A DNA stretch of 7,724 nt, taken from NCBI GenBank assembly GCA_001801825.1, contig MGYR01000040.1, forward strand, positions 1 to 7,724. The letters run 5' to 3'. The notes beneath the pieces are model-generated. The model worked only from the letters and a program-made list of their open reading frames with translations. It made no database searches and was not told where the DNA came from. Shown one piece after another: positions 1-5,711 of this stretch (position 1 is the first letter of the stretch; each line of letters begins with the position of its first letter). The translations under genes were made by a program, and so were the position numbers. The DNA is from Gammaproteobacteria bacterium RIFCSPLOWO2_02_FULL_56_15 (GTDB taxonomy: Bacteria > Pseudomonadota > Gammaproteobacteria > Eutrophobiales > Eutrophobiaceae).

Positions 1-359
1 GCTATGAATTAACGATCCTCAAGCGCAATATCGAGGATGAGAGCGACAACACCACCCGCTTCATGGTGATCGGGTGTCAGGACACCCAGCCCAGTGGACG
101 GGACAAGACCTCCCTGATTTTCACGACGCCGAATAAACCCGGAGCGCTCTACAAGATGCTCGTGTGTTTCGCCGATCATGATGTCAGCCTGACGCGGATT
201 GAATCCAGACCCTCCCGCAGAGGCAACTGGGATTATATTTTCTTCGTGGATGTGGAGGGACATATCCTGGATCCACAAGTGGCAGCGGCGGTAAGCCAGC
301 TGGAAAAGACGGCGGTGATGGTCAAGGTGCTGGGCTCGTACCCGCGAGCGGTACTATAG
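1..359 (+). CDS. pheA: Bifunctional chorismate mutase / prephenate dehydratase (P-protein), C-terminal part (5' truncated)
   Basis: The open frame enters from the left edge (first full codon at base 3) and ends at TAG 357-359, giving about 119 residues. The first residues contain NIEDE..NTTRF, the conserved end of the prephenate dehydratase domain. An ACT regulatory domain follows, with GALY (codons from 141) and ESRP (201-212), the two motifs that form the phenylalanine-binding site in P-proteins. The enzyme converts chorismate to prephenate and then to phenylpyruvate in the cytoplasm, and the ACT domain gives feedback inhibition by phenylalanine. The chorismate mutase domain lies outside the window, so bifunctionality is inferred from the family and from the pheA-hisC-tyrA context. 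hisC starts 30 bases downstream, which suggests co-transcription. No defect is visible in the part seen. Confidence 0.95.
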   Translation, partial: YELTILKRNIEDESDNTTRFMVIGCQDTQPSGRDKTSLIFTTPNKPGALYKMLVCFADHDVSLTRIESRPSRRGNWDYIFFVDVEGHILDPQVAAAVSQLEKTAVMVKVLGSYPRAVL

Positions 360-377
360 GCCCATGAATATTCACCC

Positions 378-384
378 TAAGGAC
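378..384 (+). promoter_or_regulatory. Ribosome binding site of hisC
   Basis: TAAGGAC lies about six bases before the ATG at 390. This is a good Shine-Dalgarno match and supports that start over any downstream in-frame methionine. A nine-codon reading frame beginning with ATG 364 reads through this site and stops at TGA 391-393, overlapping the hisC start codon. Confidence 0.7.
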
Positions 385-389
385 GGAAA

Positions 390-1490
390 ATGACCTGTGA
401 TTTGCTTGGCCTGGCCACCCCGGGTGTTGCGGGCATCCTGCCCTATCAACCGGGCAAACCCATCGAAGAACTGGAACGGGAGCTGGGGCTCAGCAACATT
501 ATCAAACTCGCCTCCAATGAAAACGCCTTCGGGCAGAGTCCCGCGGTATTGCAGGGGCTGGCTCGTTTCAAGGACCTGCTGCGTTATCCCGATGGCAACG
601 GGTTTCTATTGAAACAGGCCCTGGCAGGATTCCATCATATCGATCCGCGTCAGATAACACTGGGCAACGGTTCCAACGATATCCTGGACCTGGTGGTCCG
701 TGTTTTTGTCACCGACCGGGATGAGACCTTGTATGCCCGGCATGCCTTTGCCATTTATCCCATCGTGACCCAGGCGGTCGGCGCTCGCGCAGTCGAAGTA
801 CCGGCCCGTAACTGGGGTCATGACCTGGACGCCATGGCGGCGGCCATCACCGACCGGACCCGTGTGATATTCATCGCCAATCCCAATAATCCCACCGGGA
901 CCTGGCTTCGCGGAGACGAACTGGACGCGTTCATGCAACGCGTGCCGGAGAATGTCATTGTCCTGATGGATCAGGCCTACTTCGAATATGTTCTTGAAGC
1001 TGGATATCCCGACTGCATCACCTGGGTCAGACGTTATCCCAATCTGATCGCGACCCGGACCTTTTCCAAGGTCTATGGTCTCGCCGCTCTCAGGGTCGGA
1101 TATTCAGTTTCGCATCCCGATGTGGCGGACCTGTTGAACCGGGTGCGGCAACCCTTCAATGTCAACAGCGTTGCATTGCAACTGGCGGAGATCGCGCTGG
1201 GAGACCAGGCGCATATTAAAAAGTGTATTGAATGCAACAGGACCGGACTGCGACAGCTTGCGGAAGGGCTGGACGGCATGGGAATACATTTCATTCCCTC
1301 GGTCGCGAATTTTCTCTGTCTCGACCTCCAGCAACCCGCTGCAGAGTTTTACCAGAGTCTGCTGCGGGAGGGCGTGATCGTTCGCCCCATTGCTGGTTAT
1401 GGTATGCCTGATCATCTTCGGGTTACCGTCGGTTTGCCCGAGGAAAACAGGTATTTTCTGGAAGCGCTCGCAAAAGTATTGTCCAGGTGA
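390..1490 (+). CDS. hisC: Histidinol-phosphate aminotransferase, HisC2 type (possible aromatic aminotransferase)
   Basis: A 366-residue PLP-dependent class I/II aminotransferase of full family length. Visible landmarks are NEN at 43-45, GNGSND at 92-97 (cofactor phosphate region), ANPNNPTG at 163-170, D194 in MDQAY (pairs with the pyridine nitrogen), the Schiff-base lysine K227 in TFSKVYGLA, and R344 in HLRVTVG (substrate carboxylate). The annotated reaction is imidazole-acetol phosphate plus glutamate to histidinol phosphate. Its place between pheA and tyrA, rather than in a his operon, is the pattern of the HisC2 subfamily, whose members have broad specificity and can transaminate phenylpyruvate, 4-hydroxyphenylpyruvate or prephenate. 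Whether this copy serves histidine, aromatic synthesis or both cannot be read from sequence. Its stop codon overlaps the tyrA start (GTGA, 1487-1490), indicating translational coupling. Confidence 0.93.
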   Translation: MTCDLLGLATPGVAGILPYQPGKPIEELERELGLSNIIKLASNENAFGQSPAVLQGLARFKDLLRYPDGNGFLLKQALAGFHHIDPRQITLGNGSNDILDLVVRVFVTDRDETLYARHAFAIYPIVTQAVGARAVEVPARNWGHDLDAMAAAITDRTRVIFIANPNNPTGTWLRGDELDAFMQRVPENVIVLMDQAYFEYVLEAGYPDCITWVRRYPNLIATRTFSKVYGLAALRVGYSVSHPDVADLLNRVRQPFNVNSVALQLAEIALGDQAHIKKCIECNRTGLRQLAEGLDGMGIHFIPSVANFLCLDLQQPAAEFYQSLLREGVIVRPIAGYGMPDHLRVTVGLPEENRYFLEALAKVLSR

Positions 1491-2398
1491 AAGATTCGGG
1501 ATCCATGCTGGCGGACAGGTTGGCGATAATCGGCGTCGGGATGATCGGGGGATCCCTGGCCCGCGCCTTGAAGAACGCAGGCGCCTGCGGGCGGGTTACC
1601 GGTATCGGGCGGAGCCGGGAAAACCTCCAACGGGCGCTGGATCTCGGTGTCATCGATGAAAGCTCGGTCGATGTCGCCGCGGCCGTTGCGGATGCTGACT
1701 TGATCGTCCTGGCCAGTCCCCTGGCGACGACGGAACCGCTGCTCAAAGCAATGCGGGATTCGATCAGGGAGGGTACGATTCTCACCGATGTCGGTAGCGC
1801 CAAGGGCTGCGTCGTTGATGCGGCGCGCCGGGTGCTGAAAAAAGAACAGTTGCGGAATCTGGTTCCCGGACATCCGATTGCCGGCAAGGAAAAAAGCGGC
1901 GTGGAACACGCGAGCCCGGATCTGTTTGTCGACCACCTGGTGATCATCACGCCCTTGCCGGAAACGGATCCCGAAGCACTGCAACGGGTCAGAAGGATGT
2001 GGGAACTGACCGGCGCCAGACTGGTGGAAATGGATATTCAAACCCACGATTCGCTACTGGCGGCGACCAGCCACCTGCCGCATATGCTGGCCTACGCCCT
2101 GGTCGATTGCCTGGCCAATATGCAGGAGTCCGAGGAGATTTTCAGATATGCGGCCGGGGGTTTTGCGGATTTCACGCGGATTGCCTCCAGCAACCCGGAG
2201 ATGTGGCATGATATTTGTCTCTGCAACCGTGACAACCTCATCGTCATGCTGGACCGCTTCAGGGACCATCTGGACGAGCTCAGGACGGCTATCACCCGGA
2301 ATGACAGCCGCCTGTTGCTGGAAATATTTACCCGGGCCAAGCAGGCCCGGGATGATTTCATCAGGCATTACCCAGGTCGAAACAACGACCCGGAGTAG
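1487..2398 (+). CDS. tyrA: Prephenate / arogenate dehydrogenase (cyclohexadienyl dehydrogenase)
   Basis: A 303-residue protein if started at GTG 1487, which overlaps the hisC stop; an in-frame ATG at 1505 would give 297 residues and is a credible alternative. The N-terminal Rossmann fold has GVGMIGGS at 16-23. The dehydrogenase landmarks follow: DVGSAKG at 101-107, GHPIAGKEKSG at 128-138 (catalytic histidine H129), the SHLPH segment at 195-199, and GGFADFTRIASS..MW at 224-240. It oxidatively decarboxylates prephenate to 4-hydroxyphenylpyruvate, or arogenate to tyrosine. The end of the second Rossmann strand reads GIGRSR (39-44), where NAD-specific enzymes usually carry an acidic residue, so NADP use or dual use is possible (inference). 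There is no chorismate mutase domain. There is also no fused AroA domain, unlike the TyrA-AroA fusion of pseudomonads; the protein simply stops at 2398. Confidence 0.93.
   Translation: MKDSGSMLADRLAIIGVGMIGGSLARALKNAGACGRVTGIGRSRENLQRALDLGVIDESSVDVAAAVADADLIVLASPLATTEPLLKAMRDSIREGTILTDVGSAKGCVVDAARRVLKKEQLRNLVPGHPIAGKEKSGVEHASPDLFVDHLVIITPLPETDPEALQRVRRMWELTGARLVEMDIQTHDSLLAATSHLPHMLAYALVDCLANMQESEEIFRYAAGGFADFTRIASSNPEMWHDICLCNRDNLIVMLDRFRDHLDELRTAITRNDSRLLLEIFTRAKQARDDFIRHYPGRNNDPE
2331..2351 (+). repeat. Perfect 8-bp GC-only inverted repeat inside the 3' end of tyrA
   Basis: CCCGGGCC (2331-2338) and GGCCCGGG (2344-2351) are exact reverse complements separated by AAGCA, giving a strong RNA hairpin about 45 bases before the tyrA stop. 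It lies within coding sequence (codons for TRAKQARD). A second small dyad, GATG/CATC, follows directly at 2351-2362. There is no T-run, so it is not a canonical intrinsic terminator. Confidence 0.6.
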
Positions 2399-2425
2399 GC
2401 TGGTTCGAATCATACCAGGTGCTCC

Positions 2426-3127
2426 ATGTCGAATGCTGTCCCAGTAATTACGGTTGATGGCCCGAGCGGTACAGGCAAGGGTACGCTGTGCGGTTTCCTG
2501 ACTGATTGGCTTGGCTGGCATCTGCTGGACAGCGGCGCGATCTACCGGGTACTGGCCCAGGCCGCTCTGGATTCGGGTATCCCGCTGGAGGATGGAAGGT
2601 CGCTGTCAGTGCTTGCAGCCCGTCTCGATCTGAATTTCAAACAGGAGCCAGGAGGCATTCGGGTTATGCTGGATGGCGCGGATGTGACGGATGCCATCCG
2701 CACCGAAACCGCGGGGGCTGCGGCTTCCCGGGTCGCCGCACTGGAGCCGGTCCGCACTGCTTTATTGGCCATGCAAAGGGACTTTTGCCGCCCGCCCGGC
2801 TTGATTGCGGACGGCAGGGACATGGGGACAATAGTCTTTCCCGAAGCCCGGTTGAAACTGTTTTTGACAGCCAGTCCCGAGGAACGTGCTAAGAGGCGGT
2901 ATAAGCAGTTGAAGCAGAAAGGAATTAGTGTTAACCTCCACGACCTTTCGACGGAAATAAAGCAACGGGATGCTAGGGATACAGGCCGCGAGATTTCACC
3001 ATTGAGGCCCGCACCCGGCGCCATCGTCATCGATACGACTGATCTTGATGCCGGTGAAGTCTGTAACCGCGTTGTGGCGCTGGTTCAAAGCACCTATCAC
3101 AAGATTCCGTTGAAGAACAGACAATAG
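2426..3127 (+). CDS. cmk: (d)CMP kinase (cytidylate kinase)
   Basis: A 233-residue cytoplasmic P-loop kinase that phosphorylates CMP and dCMP to the diphosphates with ATP. Visible motifs are the Walker A loop GPSGTGKGT (12-20), DSGAIYR (35-41) in the NMP-binding region, and ADGRDMGT (128-135), followed by the typical LFLTASPEERAKRR segment. The C-terminal RDARDTGREISPLRPA stretch belongs to the LID/active-site region and is followed by IDTT. Length and all motifs fit the bacterial Cmk family (about 225-230 residues). ATG 2426 is 27 bases after tyrA; AGGTG at 2417-2421 is a close, slightly short-spaced Shine-Dalgarno. In most gammaproteobacteria with this gene order aroA lies directly upstream, but here it is tyrA. 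The gene order cmk-rpsA downstream is as expected. Confidence 0.96.
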   Translation: MSNAVPVITVDGPSGTGKGTLCGFLTDWLGWHLLDSGAIYRVLAQAALDSGIPLEDGRSLSVLAARLDLNFKQEPGGIRVMLDGADVTDAIRTETAGAAASRVAALEPVRTALLAMQRDFCRPPGLIADGRDMGTIVFPEARLKLFLTASPEERAKRRYKQLKQKGISVNLHDLSTEIKQRDARDTGREISPLRPAPGAIVIDTTDLDAGEVCNRVVALVQSTYHKIPLKNRQ

Positions 3128-3137
3128 ACAATACTTT
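3110..3137 (+). promoter_or_regulatory. Weak candidate sigma70 promoter for rpsA
   Basis: TTGAAG (3110-3115) and TACTTT (3132-3137) are separated by 16 bases at the end of cmk. The match is only moderate, particularly in the -10 element. The position makes sense because rpsA of Escherichia coli is known to have promoters in and near cmk. This is a suggestion, not a firm call. Confidence 0.25.
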
Positions 3138-3149
3138 ACATAACCATGT

Positions 3150-3172
3150 CCGGTTACCTTCAGGTATTCCGG
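3150..3172 (+). promoter_or_regulatory. Stem-loop in the rpsA 5' leader
   Basis: CCGG (3150-3153) pairs with CCGG (3169-3172), and TACC (3155-3158) pairs with GGTA (3163-3166) around a TTCA loop, with a small 1x2 internal loop between the two stems. It sits 23 bases before the rpsA ATG. In Escherichia coli the rpsA leader lacks a strong Shine-Dalgarno and folds into hairpins that recruit and are repressed by S1; this leader likewise has no clear Shine-Dalgarno. A role in S1 autoregulation is inferred by analogy. Confidence 0.45.
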
Positions 3173-3195
3173 GCTTTTGCTGGGTAAATTGATAC

Positions 3196-4872
3196 ATGAG
3201 TGAAAGTTTCGCCGAGTTATTTGAACAGAGCTACCTGGAATCCAAGATGCGGCCGGGTTCCATCATTTCCGCTACCGTTGTTGAAGTCAGCCAGGATGCT
3301 GTAATCGTTAACTGTGGCCTTAAATCGGAGGGCGTAATCCCGATTGAGCAGTTCTACAACGAGAGAGGTGAACTGGAGGTATCCGTGGGTGACGCGGTGG
3401 ACGTCGCACTGGATGCCGTGGAAGATGGCTTTGGGGAAACCCGCCTGTCGAGGGAAAAGGCGAAACGCCTGATGGCATGGACGAACCTCGAGAAGGCTCA
3501 CTTGGAAAATGCCACGATAATCGGGGTGATTACCGAACGGGTCAAGGGTGGTTTTACCGTGGATGTGGATAATATTCGCGCCTTCCTGCCCGGATCGCTC
3601 GTGGATGTCCGTCCAGTAAAAGACACCAGTTACCTGGAAGGCAAACCGATTGAATTCAAGGTGATCAAGATCGACCAACGTCGCAGTAATGTTGTGGTAT
3701 CTCGCCGCGCGGTGGTCGAAAGCGAGAATTCGGCGGAGCGGGACGCCCTGCTGGAAAATCTCAAGGAAGGCATGATTGTGAAGGGCATAGTCAAGAATCT
3801 CACGGATTACGGCGCCTTCCTAGACCTGGGTGGTATCGATGGATTGCTGCATATCACCGATATGGCCTGGAAACGGGTTAAAGACCCGGCCGAGATCGTC
3901 TCTATCGGTGATGAGATAGACGTCAAGATCCTGAAATTCGACCGTGAACGCAACCGTGTATCGCTGGGGCTGAAGCAAATGGGCGATGATCCCTGGGCCA
4001 ATCTGCCCGTGCGCTATCCGGAGGGCGCCAGGCTCCATGGCAAGATCACCAATATCGCGGATTACGGTTGTTTCGTTGAACTGGAGGAGGGTGTTGAGGG
4101 ATTGGTGCATGTCTCCGAGATGGATTGGACCAATAAGAACGTACATCCGTCGAAGCTGGTGCATGTAGGCCAGGACGTGGACGTGGTCATCCTCGATATC
4201 GATCAGGAACGACGCCGGATTTCCCTGGGTATGAAACAGTGCCAGCCCAACCCATGGGATCAGTTCGCCGCCGTACACAACAAAGGTGACCGGGTCACCG
4301 GAGTCATCAAATCCATTACAGATTTTGGCATATTCATCGGACTTGATGGCGGGATCGATGGATTGGTGCATCTCTCGGATGTTTCCTGGTCCGATGAAAC
4401 CGAGGAAGCGATACGCAAATTCAGAAAGGGAGAGGAAGTGGAAACGGTAGTGCTGGCCGTAGATGCTGAGAGGGAGCGAATCTCTCTGGGCATTAAACAG
4501 ATGGAGAAAGATCCCTTCTCGAATTATGTGGCGGAATATCCCAAAGGAAGTATTGTCAAGGCGAAGGTGCTTGAGATCGAGGCCAAGTTTGTGACTGTCC
4601 AGCTTGCCGATGGGATTGACGGCCAGTTGAAGGCATCAGAACTCTCAAATGACAGGAAGGTCGATGATGCCCGTATGGTGGTGAAACAGGGCGAGGAACT
4701 GGAGGTCAAGATTACCGCGATTGATCGGAAGAAACGCACCATCAGCGTATCGGTAAAGGCCAAGGAATCCGATGAGGAGACGGCTGCAGTAAGGGAATAT
4801 GCCCCAAATACCTCAAGCGGTGCAAAACTCGGCGATATTCTAAAAGAGCACTTGGAGAGTAATCAGGGATAA
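3196..4872 (+). CDS. rpsA: 30S ribosomal protein S1
   Basis: A 558-residue protein, almost exactly the length of Escherichia coli S1 (557). The N-terminus MSESFAELFEQSYLE is the ribosome(S2)-docking helix. Six S1 RNA-binding (OB-fold) repeats follow at about 20-87, 105-171, 191-259, 276-346, 363-433 and 450-519. Repeats 3 to 5 show the classic DYGAF/DYGCF/DFGIF plus IDGLLH/VEGLVH/IDGLVH and RISLG signatures, while repeats 1, 2 and 6 are more divergent, as usual. The C-terminal tail ends in LGDILKEHLES. S1 binds mRNA leaders and enables initiation on structured or Shine-Dalgarno-poor messages. The ATG at 3196 has no good Shine-Dalgarno (only TGGGTAA upstream), a known trait of rpsA linked to autogenous control. 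It lies 68 bases after cmk and 122 bases before ihfB, the conserved neighbours. Confidence 0.98.
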   Translation: MSESFAELFEQSYLESKMRPGSIISATVVEVSQDAVIVNCGLKSEGVIPIEQFYNERGELEVSVGDAVDVALDAVEDGFGETRLSREKAKRLMAWTNLEKAHLENATIIGVITERVKGGFTVDVDNIRAFLPGSLVDVRPVKDTSYLEGKPIEFKVIKIDQRRSNVVVSRRAVVESENSAERDALLENLKEGMIVKGIVKNLTDYGAFLDLGGIDGLLHITDMAWKRVKDPAEIVSIGDEIDVKILKFDRERNRVSLGLKQMGDDPWANLPVRYPEGARLHGKITNIADYGCFVELEEGVEGLVHVSEMDWTNKNVHPSKLVHVGQDVDVVILDIDQERRRISLGMKQCQPNPWDQFAAVHNKGDRVTGVIKSITDFGIFIGLDGGIDGLVHLSDVSWSDETEEAIRKFRKGEEVETVVLAVDAERERISLGIKQMEKDPFSNYVAEYPKGSIVKAKVLEIEAKFVTVQLADGIDGQLKASELSNDRKVDDARMVVKQGEELEVKITAIDRKKRTISVSVKAKESDEETAAVREYAPNTSSGAKLGDILKEHLESNQG

Positions 4873-4908
4873 TTGCTATAGCTTTTTAAGCGGAAAAACA
4901 GGCTGTAT

Positions 4909-4938
4909 TTGAGACGATCGCAACATTTACAATAGAAT
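4909..4938 (+). promoter_or_regulatory. Candidate sigma70 promoter for ihfB
   Basis: TTGAGA (4909-4914) and TAGAAT (4933-4938) each match the consensus hexamers at five of six positions and are 18 bases apart. Transcription would start near 4945, giving a leader of about 50 bases before the ihfB ATG. It is the best promoter match I found in the window and lies in its longest gap between genes. Confidence 0.5.
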
Positions 4939-4953
4939 CGTACAATATCGACG

Positions 4954-4966
4954 TATCAGGTTGTCA
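4954..4966 (+). promoter_or_regulatory. Candidate IHF binding site in the ihfB leader
   Basis: TATCAGGTTGTCA resembles the IHF consensus WATCAR-N4-TTR, with one mismatch in the last triplet. It lies just downstream of the predicted transcription start, where bound IHF could block its own gene. IHF genes are known to be autoregulated in Escherichia coli. The match is short and degenerate, so chance is a real possibility. Confidence 0.25.
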
Positions 4967-4994
4967 TTAATTTTAACAAGATAGAAACATAAAG

Positions 4995-5324
4995 ATGACC
5001 AAATCCGAACTGATAGATATCCTGTCCAGGCGTCAGGGGCAATTGGCATATAAAGATGTTGAGCTGGCAGTAAAGGCGATCCTGGAGCATATGGCGCAAA
5101 CCCTCTCGAATGGAGAACGCATCGAAATCCGGGGTTTCGGCAGCTTTTCCCTGCATTACCGTCCCCCCAGGGTTGGACGTAACCCCAAATCCGGTGATCC
5201 GGTGTCCCTACCCGCGAAATATGTCCCCCACTTCAAACCAGGCAAGCAACTACGGGAACGAGTGGATTCCATTCCCCCCGGTTTACCGGCGAGCAAGTGG
5301 ACCGGCACAGATAACCAGTCCTGA
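4995..5324 (+). CDS. ihfB: Integration host factor subunit beta
   Basis: A 109-residue DNA-bending protein of the HU/IHF family. The N-terminal helices (MTKSELIDILSRR...) lead into the signature RIEIRGFGSFSLHYRPPR (42-59) and the beta-arm with RNPKSG (62-67). P64 there is the residue that intercalates into DNA. KYVPHFKPGKQLRERV (75-90) follows, and the RGFGSF..RPPRVGRNPK pattern separates IHF-beta from HU and IHF-alpha. It works as a heterodimer with IhfA, which is encoded elsewhere, in nucleoid architecture, recombination and sigma54 transcription. About 15 extra C-terminal residues (PPGLPASKWTGTDNQS) extend past the 94-residue Escherichia coli protein; tails of variable length occur in this family. 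The Shine-Dalgarno is poor. The position downstream of rpsA is conserved. Confidence 0.96.
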   Translation: MTKSELIDILSRRQGQLAYKDVELAVKAILEHMAQTLSNGERIEIRGFGSFSLHYRPPRVGRNPKSGDPVSLPAKYVPHFKPGKQLRERVDSIPPGLPASKWTGTDNQS

Positions 5325-5345
5325 TCCTGCCGCGGCATGGATCCG

Positions 5346-5416
5346 GTTACTACCCCGGGCCCCGAGGCAGTGCCCGTAATCGCCCCGCAGCAGGAAAATC
5401 GTGTTGAGGTAGTAAC
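5346..5416 (+). promoter_or_regulatory. Long-range inverted repeat in the ihfB-lapA gap, covering the lapA ribosome binding site
   Basis: GTTACTACC (5346-5354) and GGTAGTAAC (5408-5416) are exact reverse complements. The distal arm overlaps GAGGT (5406-5410), the likely Shine-Dalgarno of lapA eight bases before its ATG. A nested CGGGC/GCCCG pair (5356-5360 with 5372-5376) could form inside the loop. If folded in RNA, the structure would hide the lapA start region. No function is proven, and there is no T-run to make it a terminator. Confidence 0.4.
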
Positions 5417-5418
5417 TT

Positions 5419-5709
5419 ATGTCCCTGTGGATCAAGATTATCGTTGTGGTTGCATGCATGGCCTTGGGTCTTGCGTTCCACCTTCGCAATGACCGGATGG
5501 TTACGCTTGACTACCTGCTCGGCAGCAAGGAATTTTATCTTTCCATATGGCTGCTGGCAGCACTTGTTGCCGGCGTGATACTTGGTTTTCTTGGCAGCCT
5601 GCCTGTCATTCTCAGGCTGAAAAGGCATAATTTCAGGTTATCGAGGCAGACCAGACTTAGCGAAACCGAGATCAACAATCTTCGTCCCGTTCCGGAGAAA
5701 GATTCCTGA
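5419..5709 (+). CDS. lapA: LPS assembly protein A, small inner-membrane protein (DUF1049/LapA domain)
   Basis: A 96-residue protein with two hydrophobic helices, at about residues 4-21 and 42-64. The short loop between them carries FHLRND..VTLDYLLG, a pattern typical of the LapA domain. A polar, charged cytoplasmic tail (65-96) with a short helical stretch follows. LapA is an inner-membrane partner of LapB in control of lipopolysaccharide synthesis; its own biochemical role is not well defined. The length fits the family (about 100 residues). ATG 5419 is preceded by GAGGT at 5406-5410. lapB starts two bases after the stop, so the pair is surely one transcriptional unit. The assignment rests on the topology, the motif and the neighbour lapB. 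Confidence 0.9.
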   Translation: MSLWIKIIVVVACMALGLAFHLRNDRMVTLDYLLGSKEFYLSIWLLAALVAGVILGFLGSLPVILRLKRHNFRLSRQTRLSETEINNLRPVPEKDS

Positions 5710-5711
5710 AA

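Noticed and set aside
816..825. GGTCATGACC 10-base palindrome in hisC
   Set aside because: It is a short palindrome within coding sequence with no partner copy or promoter context, and is likely chance.
1412..2047. Long reverse-strand open frame (211 codons) opposite hisC/tyrA
   Set aside because: It lies antisense to well-conserved tyrA, has no recognisable domain or ribosome binding site, and is explained by the GC-biased codons of the real gene.
4285..4299. GGTGACC / GGTCACC palindrome in rpsA
   Set aside because: It has one central base and encodes the conserved GDRVTG of an S1 repeat, so codon use explains it.
3820..4371. Reverse-strand open frame of 183 codons opposite rpsA
   Set aside because: It is antisense to S1 repeats 3 to 5, and the apparent internal similarity just mirrors those repeats.
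4881..4891. GCTT-TTT-AAGC after rpsA as a terminator
   Set aside because: A 4-bp A/T-containing stem with a 3-base loop and no T-run is too weak.
4961..4987. TTGTCA with TAGAAA as an alternative ihfB promoter
   Set aside because: The spacing is only 15 bases and transcription would begin almost at the start codon. TTGAGA/TAGAAT upstream is better.
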